Shown one piece after another: positions 12,662 through 15,465 of a stretch of 15,465 nucleotides of DNA. The translations under genes and the position numbers were made by a program. The notes under the pieces are model-generated. The model was not told where the DNA came from. It saw nothing but the letters and a program-made list of their open reading frames with translations, and did not search any database. How positions within the stretch are numbered: position 1 is the stretch's first letter; each line of letters begins with the position of its first letter. This DNA is from Actinomycetes bacterium (GTDB lineage Bacteria; Actinomycetota; Acidimicrobiia; Acidimicrobiales; RAAP-2), in assembly GCA_021849765.1 (NCBI GenBank), contig JAJZSM010000008.1, positions 1-15,465 of the forward strand. Reading direction: 5' to 3'.

Positions 12662-14777
12662 CCGCCGCAATCTCTGGATCGTAGAGCCAGCACGTCGCCC
12701 ACTGCCCGTCGGCAAGGACCGCCTTGGGCGGCGCTTCGCGGCGGCAGATGTCCATCGCCTGGGGACAGCGGGGGTGGAAGCGGCAGCCCGAGGGAGGATC
12801 GATCAAGCTCGGCGGGTCCCCGATGGCCACGCGAGTACTCATCGACTCCTTCTCGGGGTTCGGAGCCGAGTCACGAAGCAGCTGGGTGTAGGGGTGCGCG
12901 GGACTCAGTGCGACCACCTCAGACGGCCCGCCCTCGATGAGCCGCCCGGCGTACATCACCAGCGTTGTGTCGGCGAAGTACCGGGCCGATGCGATGTCGT
13001 GGGTGATGTAAAGCAAGGCCAGACGCCGGTCGGTCGCGAGCCCGCGCATGAGGTTCAAGACCCCCAGCCGGGTGGACACGTCCAGCATGGACACCGGCTC
13101 GTCCGCGAGGATGACCGACGGCTGCGCGGCAAGGGCCCGCGCCAGTGCGATGCGCTGGCGCTGGCCACCCGACAACTCGTGTGGATACTTCGACACGAAC
13201 TGGTCCGGAGGGCTGAGATGGACGTCGGCGAGCAACTTGGCGATCTCCGTGTCGACCTCGCTTCGCGAACGAGCGATGCCGTGGATGCGCAGAGGTCGGG
13301 CCAAGTGGTAGCCGATGGTGTGCAGGGGGTTCAGCGAACTGAACGGGTCCTGCAGGACGATCTGGACCTTGCGCACGTAGTTGCGAAAGCGCCGGCCCCG
13401 GCGAATCTTGACCGACTTGCCTTCGAGCAGGATCGTGCCGTCGGTCGCCTTGTACAGCTGGGCGAGGACCCGTCCGATGGTGGATTTACCGGAGCCCGAC
13501 TCACCGACGAGCGCCGTCACCTGGCCCGCGAACAGGTCGAGCGAGACCCCGTCGACCGCCTTCACCATCCGGCTGTCGGTGGTGCGAAGACGCCGGGAGA
13601 TCCGCTGGTGTACGGGGAAATGCTTCTGAAGATTCGTGACGCGCAGTACCGGTTCCTCCGCGTCGACTGACGGGCGCGGCGCCCCGACGATGGTCGTGAC
13701 CTCGTCGTGCACCCGCGCCGAACTGAGCTGCACGGGGATGGCGCCACCTTCGTAGAGTGAGCACGCGACGAAGTGATTGGGCGAGTCGCCCGCGACCGGA
13801 GAGACGCCGAGCTCCGGCCGCAGCGTGTCACATCCCTCGTGGGCGAAACTGCACCGAGGATTAAATGGACAACCCGGGGGCAGCTGGCGCAAGTCGGGGG
13901 GGAAGCCCACGATGCCGGTCAACATCTGGCGCGGTCCGTGCAGCAGGGGGAACGAGTTCAACAAGCCGTAGCTGTAGGGGTGTCGAGGTGTCCGGTAGAT
14001 CTCGTTCGAGTCGCCGCGCTCGATGATCCGCCCGGCGTACATGACCGCGATCTCGTCGGCCACCTCGATGAGCAACGAGAGGTCGTGGGTGATGAAGATG
14101 ATCGAGAATCCGAGTCGGTCGCGCAACTCCATCAACTTGGCCAGGATCTGACGCTGCATCACGACGTCCAATGCGGTCGTCGGCTCGTCGAGGATGATTA
14201 CTTCGGGTTCGAGCGCCAAGGCGATTGCGATCATCGCTCGCTGGCGCATGCCACCGGACAGCTCATGGGGGTAGGCCTTGGCCCGATCGACTGAAATTCC
14301 TACCAGTCGAAGCAGTTCTTCCATACGCTGCAGTCGTTCGAGGCGGCTCATCTTGGGCCGGTGGGCGGCGATGACGTCCAGAATCTGGGTCTGGACCGTG
14401 AGTACCGGGTTCAGGGCATTCATGGCCGACTGGAACACGATCGCCAACTCGTCCCAACGGAAGTCGCGCAACTCCGAGGGCGTCATTGCCAAGACATCGA
14501 CCGGCGACCCCTCGCGTGGGTGGTAGGTGATTCGCCCGCCCGTAATGACACCCGGTGAGCGCAGCAGCCTCGTCACCGCGTAGGCCAGGGTCGACTTGCC
14601 GGATCCGGACTCTCCCGCGATGCCGAGCACCTGACCCCGACGAAGCTTCACGCTGACGTTGCGCACCGCCGGCAACGACGCCGCGGCCAGCTCGTAGTCG
14701 ACGTCCAGGTTCTCGATCTCGAGGACGACCTCATTCGAGTTCGCGACGCCCGAACGGGTGGGTGAGAGCTGGGTCAT
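12648..14777 (-). CDS. Fused two-domain ABC ATPase, oligopeptide/dipeptide (Opp/Dpp DF) type
   Basis: A 709-residue protein with two complete nucleotide-binding domains. Domain 1: Walker [10 protein letters not shown] (55-63), Q116, signature LSGGMRQR (173-180), Walker B VIILDEP (193-199), H231. Domain 2: Walker A (425-433), Q476, LSGGQRQR (535-542), VILADEP (555-561), H593. Each domain ends with the Opp/Dpp C-terminal extension carrying four cysteines: C303, C309, C316, C339 and C665, C671, C678, C696. Such cysteines hold an iron-sulfur cluster in some structurally studied Opp/Dpp ATPases. It corresponds to DppD plus DppF in one chain, a fusion common in actinobacteria. It powers import of peptides or other solutes. 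The ATG directly follows the TAG of the permease gene, with GAGGAG upstream, so they are one operon. Confidence 0.96.
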   Translation of the reverse strand: MTQLSPTRSGVANSNEVVLEIENLDVDYELAAASLPAVRNVSVKLRRGQVLGIAGESGSGKSTLAYAVTRLLRSPGVITGGRITYHPREGSPVDVLAMTPSELRDFRWDELAIVFQSAMNALNPVLTVQTQILDVIAAHRPKMSRLERLQRMEELLRLVGISVDRAKAYPHELSGGMRQRAMIAIALALEPEVIILDEPTTALDVVMQRQILAKLMELRDRLGFSIIFITHDLSLLIEVADEIAVMYAGRIIERGDSNEIYRTPRHPYSYGLLNSFPLLHGPRQMLTGIVGFPPDLRQLPPGCPFNPRCSFAHEGCDTLRPELGVSPVAGDSPNHFVACSLYEGGAIPVQLSSARVHDEVTTIVGAPRPSVDAEEPVLRVTNLQKHFPVHQRISRRLRTTDSRMVKAVDGVSLDLFAGQVTALVGESGSGKSTIGRVLAQLYKATDGTILLEGKSVKIRRGRRFRNYVRKVQIVLQDPFSSLNPLHTIGYHLARPLRIHGIARSRSEVDTEIAKLLADVHLSPPDQFVSKYPHELSGGQRQRIALARALAAQPSVILADEPVSMLDVSTRLGVLNLMRGLATDRRLALLYITHDIASARYFADTTLVMYAGRLIEGGPSEVVALSPAHPYTQLLRDSAPNPEKESMSTRVAIGDPPSLIDPPSGCRFHPRCPQAMDICRREAPPKAVLADGQWATCWLYDPEIAAVTRG

Positions 14778-15465
14778 CTAACGCTTCTCCTCGGAGTCGT
14801 TCACGCGAACGGGCGTGAACTCACCGCCATCACTGGCGTTGGCCCGGTGCTCGAGCGGCACGACGGGCCGCGCACGCTTCCTCTTTGGCCGGCCCGTCGA
14901 ACGCAGGCGCGGATTAGTGATTTCGTCGAATCCGAAGTTCATAAGCGACAGACCGGTACCGAGCACGGCGATACAGAGGCCCGGTGGCACGAACCACCAC
15001 CACGCCCCGGTCTGGAGGGCCGAGTCATTCTGGGCCCAGTACAACATCGTGCCCCACGACCACTCCGAGACGTTCGCCAAGCCGAGGAAGGCAAGTCCGG
15101 CCGCCGTCAACAGAGCGAAGATCACCGTGAAGAGGAAGCTCGCGGTCACGATGGCGGTCTCATTGGGCAGGATTTCCCAGAAGAGAATCCTCGGCGTGCT
15201 CTCGCCGATAGCCCGGGCGGCCTCGATGAAGTCTCGTCGTCGAATGGAGAGCGTCTGGGCGCGAATCACCCGCGCCCCCCACGCCCACCCGGTCAACGCA
15301 ATCACCAACATTACGGAGATGTCGCCCTTGTTGGGCAGGTAGCCCGCAATCACGATGACCAGGGGCAGCGCGGGGATGACGAGGAAGATATTGGACAGCA
15401 CCGACAGCAATTCGTCGCTCGTCCCCCCGAGGTAGCCGCCGGCCAGACCCACGGCGACCGATCGG
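14778..15465 (-). CDS. ABC transporter permease, DppC/OppC-like, 5' end outside window
   Basis: The frame is open at the right edge, leaving 228 C-terminal residues of a protein normally about 300 long. Visible are transmembrane segments (for example LSNIFLVIPALPLVIVIAGYL and IVTASFLFTVIFALLTAAGLAFLG), and the EAA loop EAARAIGESTPRILFWEILP that contacts the ATPase. The end has the DppC-type GWAWGARVIR and GLSLMNFGFDEITNPRLR. The last about 45 residues form a charged cytoplasmic tail, longer than in E. coli DppC. It is the membrane partner of the fused ATPase, to which it is joined stop-to-start with no gap. The companion permease and binding protein genes should lie to the right. Confidence 0.94.
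   Translation of the reverse strand, partial: RSVAVGLAGGYLGGTSDELLSVLSNIFLVIPALPLVIVIAGYLPNKGDISVMLVIALTGWAWGARVIRAQTLSIRRRDFIEAARAIGESTPRILFWEILPNETAIVTASFLFTVIFALLTAAGLAFLGLANVSEWSWGTMLYWAQNDSALQTGAWWWFVPPGLCIAVLGTGLSLMNFGFDEITNPRLRSTGRPKRKRARPVVPLEHRANASDGGEFTPVRVNDSEEKR

Noticed and set aside
12597..13670. Plus-strand frame of 357 codons over the ABC ATPase gene
   Set aside because: Shadow frame opposite an unmistakable ATPase; composition is non-protein-like.

Overview
The window is GC-rich (roughly two thirds G+C by eye), with tightly packed genes, GTG starts and purine-rich ribosome binding sites. Protein types such as a CUT1 sugar transporter, an IclR regulator, a GabD2-like dehydrogenase and a two-domain Opp/Dpp ATPase fit a free-living heterotrophic actinobacterium. 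An Acidimicrobiia-like lineage is my guess, not something the sequence proves. I see no tRNA, rRNA, CRISPR array, insertion sequence or phage gene.

Left half (1-7518, all on the minus strand): a sugar or sugar-acid catabolic locus. In transcription order it holds an SDR dehydrogenase (7518-6670), a GabD2/SSADH-like aldehyde dehydrogenase (6638-5259), a CUT1 ABC importer made of a solute-binding protein and two permeases (4917-1730), an IclR-family repressor (1597-776), and a mandelate-racemase-type enolase-superfamily enzyme that runs off the left edge. A strong promoter (TTGACA, 17 bp, TACAGT) precedes the binding-protein gene. A shared motif, TGTTCCRATAATYAGA, lies just downstream of that promoter and again in front of the IclR gene. 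This points to one IclR regulon in which the repressor controls both transporter and itself. Oxidation, dehydration and semialdehyde oxidation are represented, so a non-phosphorylative sugar or sugar-acid route is a reasonable hypothesis; the substrate is unknown.

Middle (7714-9164, plus strand): a beta-lactamase-fold serine hydrolase with all three catalytic motifs. Its N-terminus is out of frame with its body at a run of eight Gs. The neighbouring SDR gene shows a similar fault: one extra G would replace an odd arginine-rich tail with a textbook SDR C-terminus. Both faults are repaired by adding one G, so consensus errors in G runs are the simplest explanation.

Right half (9450-15465): a small protein of the Anabaena sensory rhodopsin transducer (ASRT) family, without any rhodopsin in view, is transcribed divergently from a RidA enamine/imine deaminase, a SelA-like PLP enzyme overlapping it by one base, and a second SDR. 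Converging on these from the right edge is part of an Opp/Dpp-type transporter: a DppC-like permease and a fused two-domain ATPase. The Rid-PLP pair suggests ammonia elimination from an amino acid or amino-sugar acid through an enamine intermediate. The ASRT protein, as a presumed small-ligand binder, may sense or bind something in that pathway. This ASRT-Rid-PLP cluster is the most interesting part of the window.
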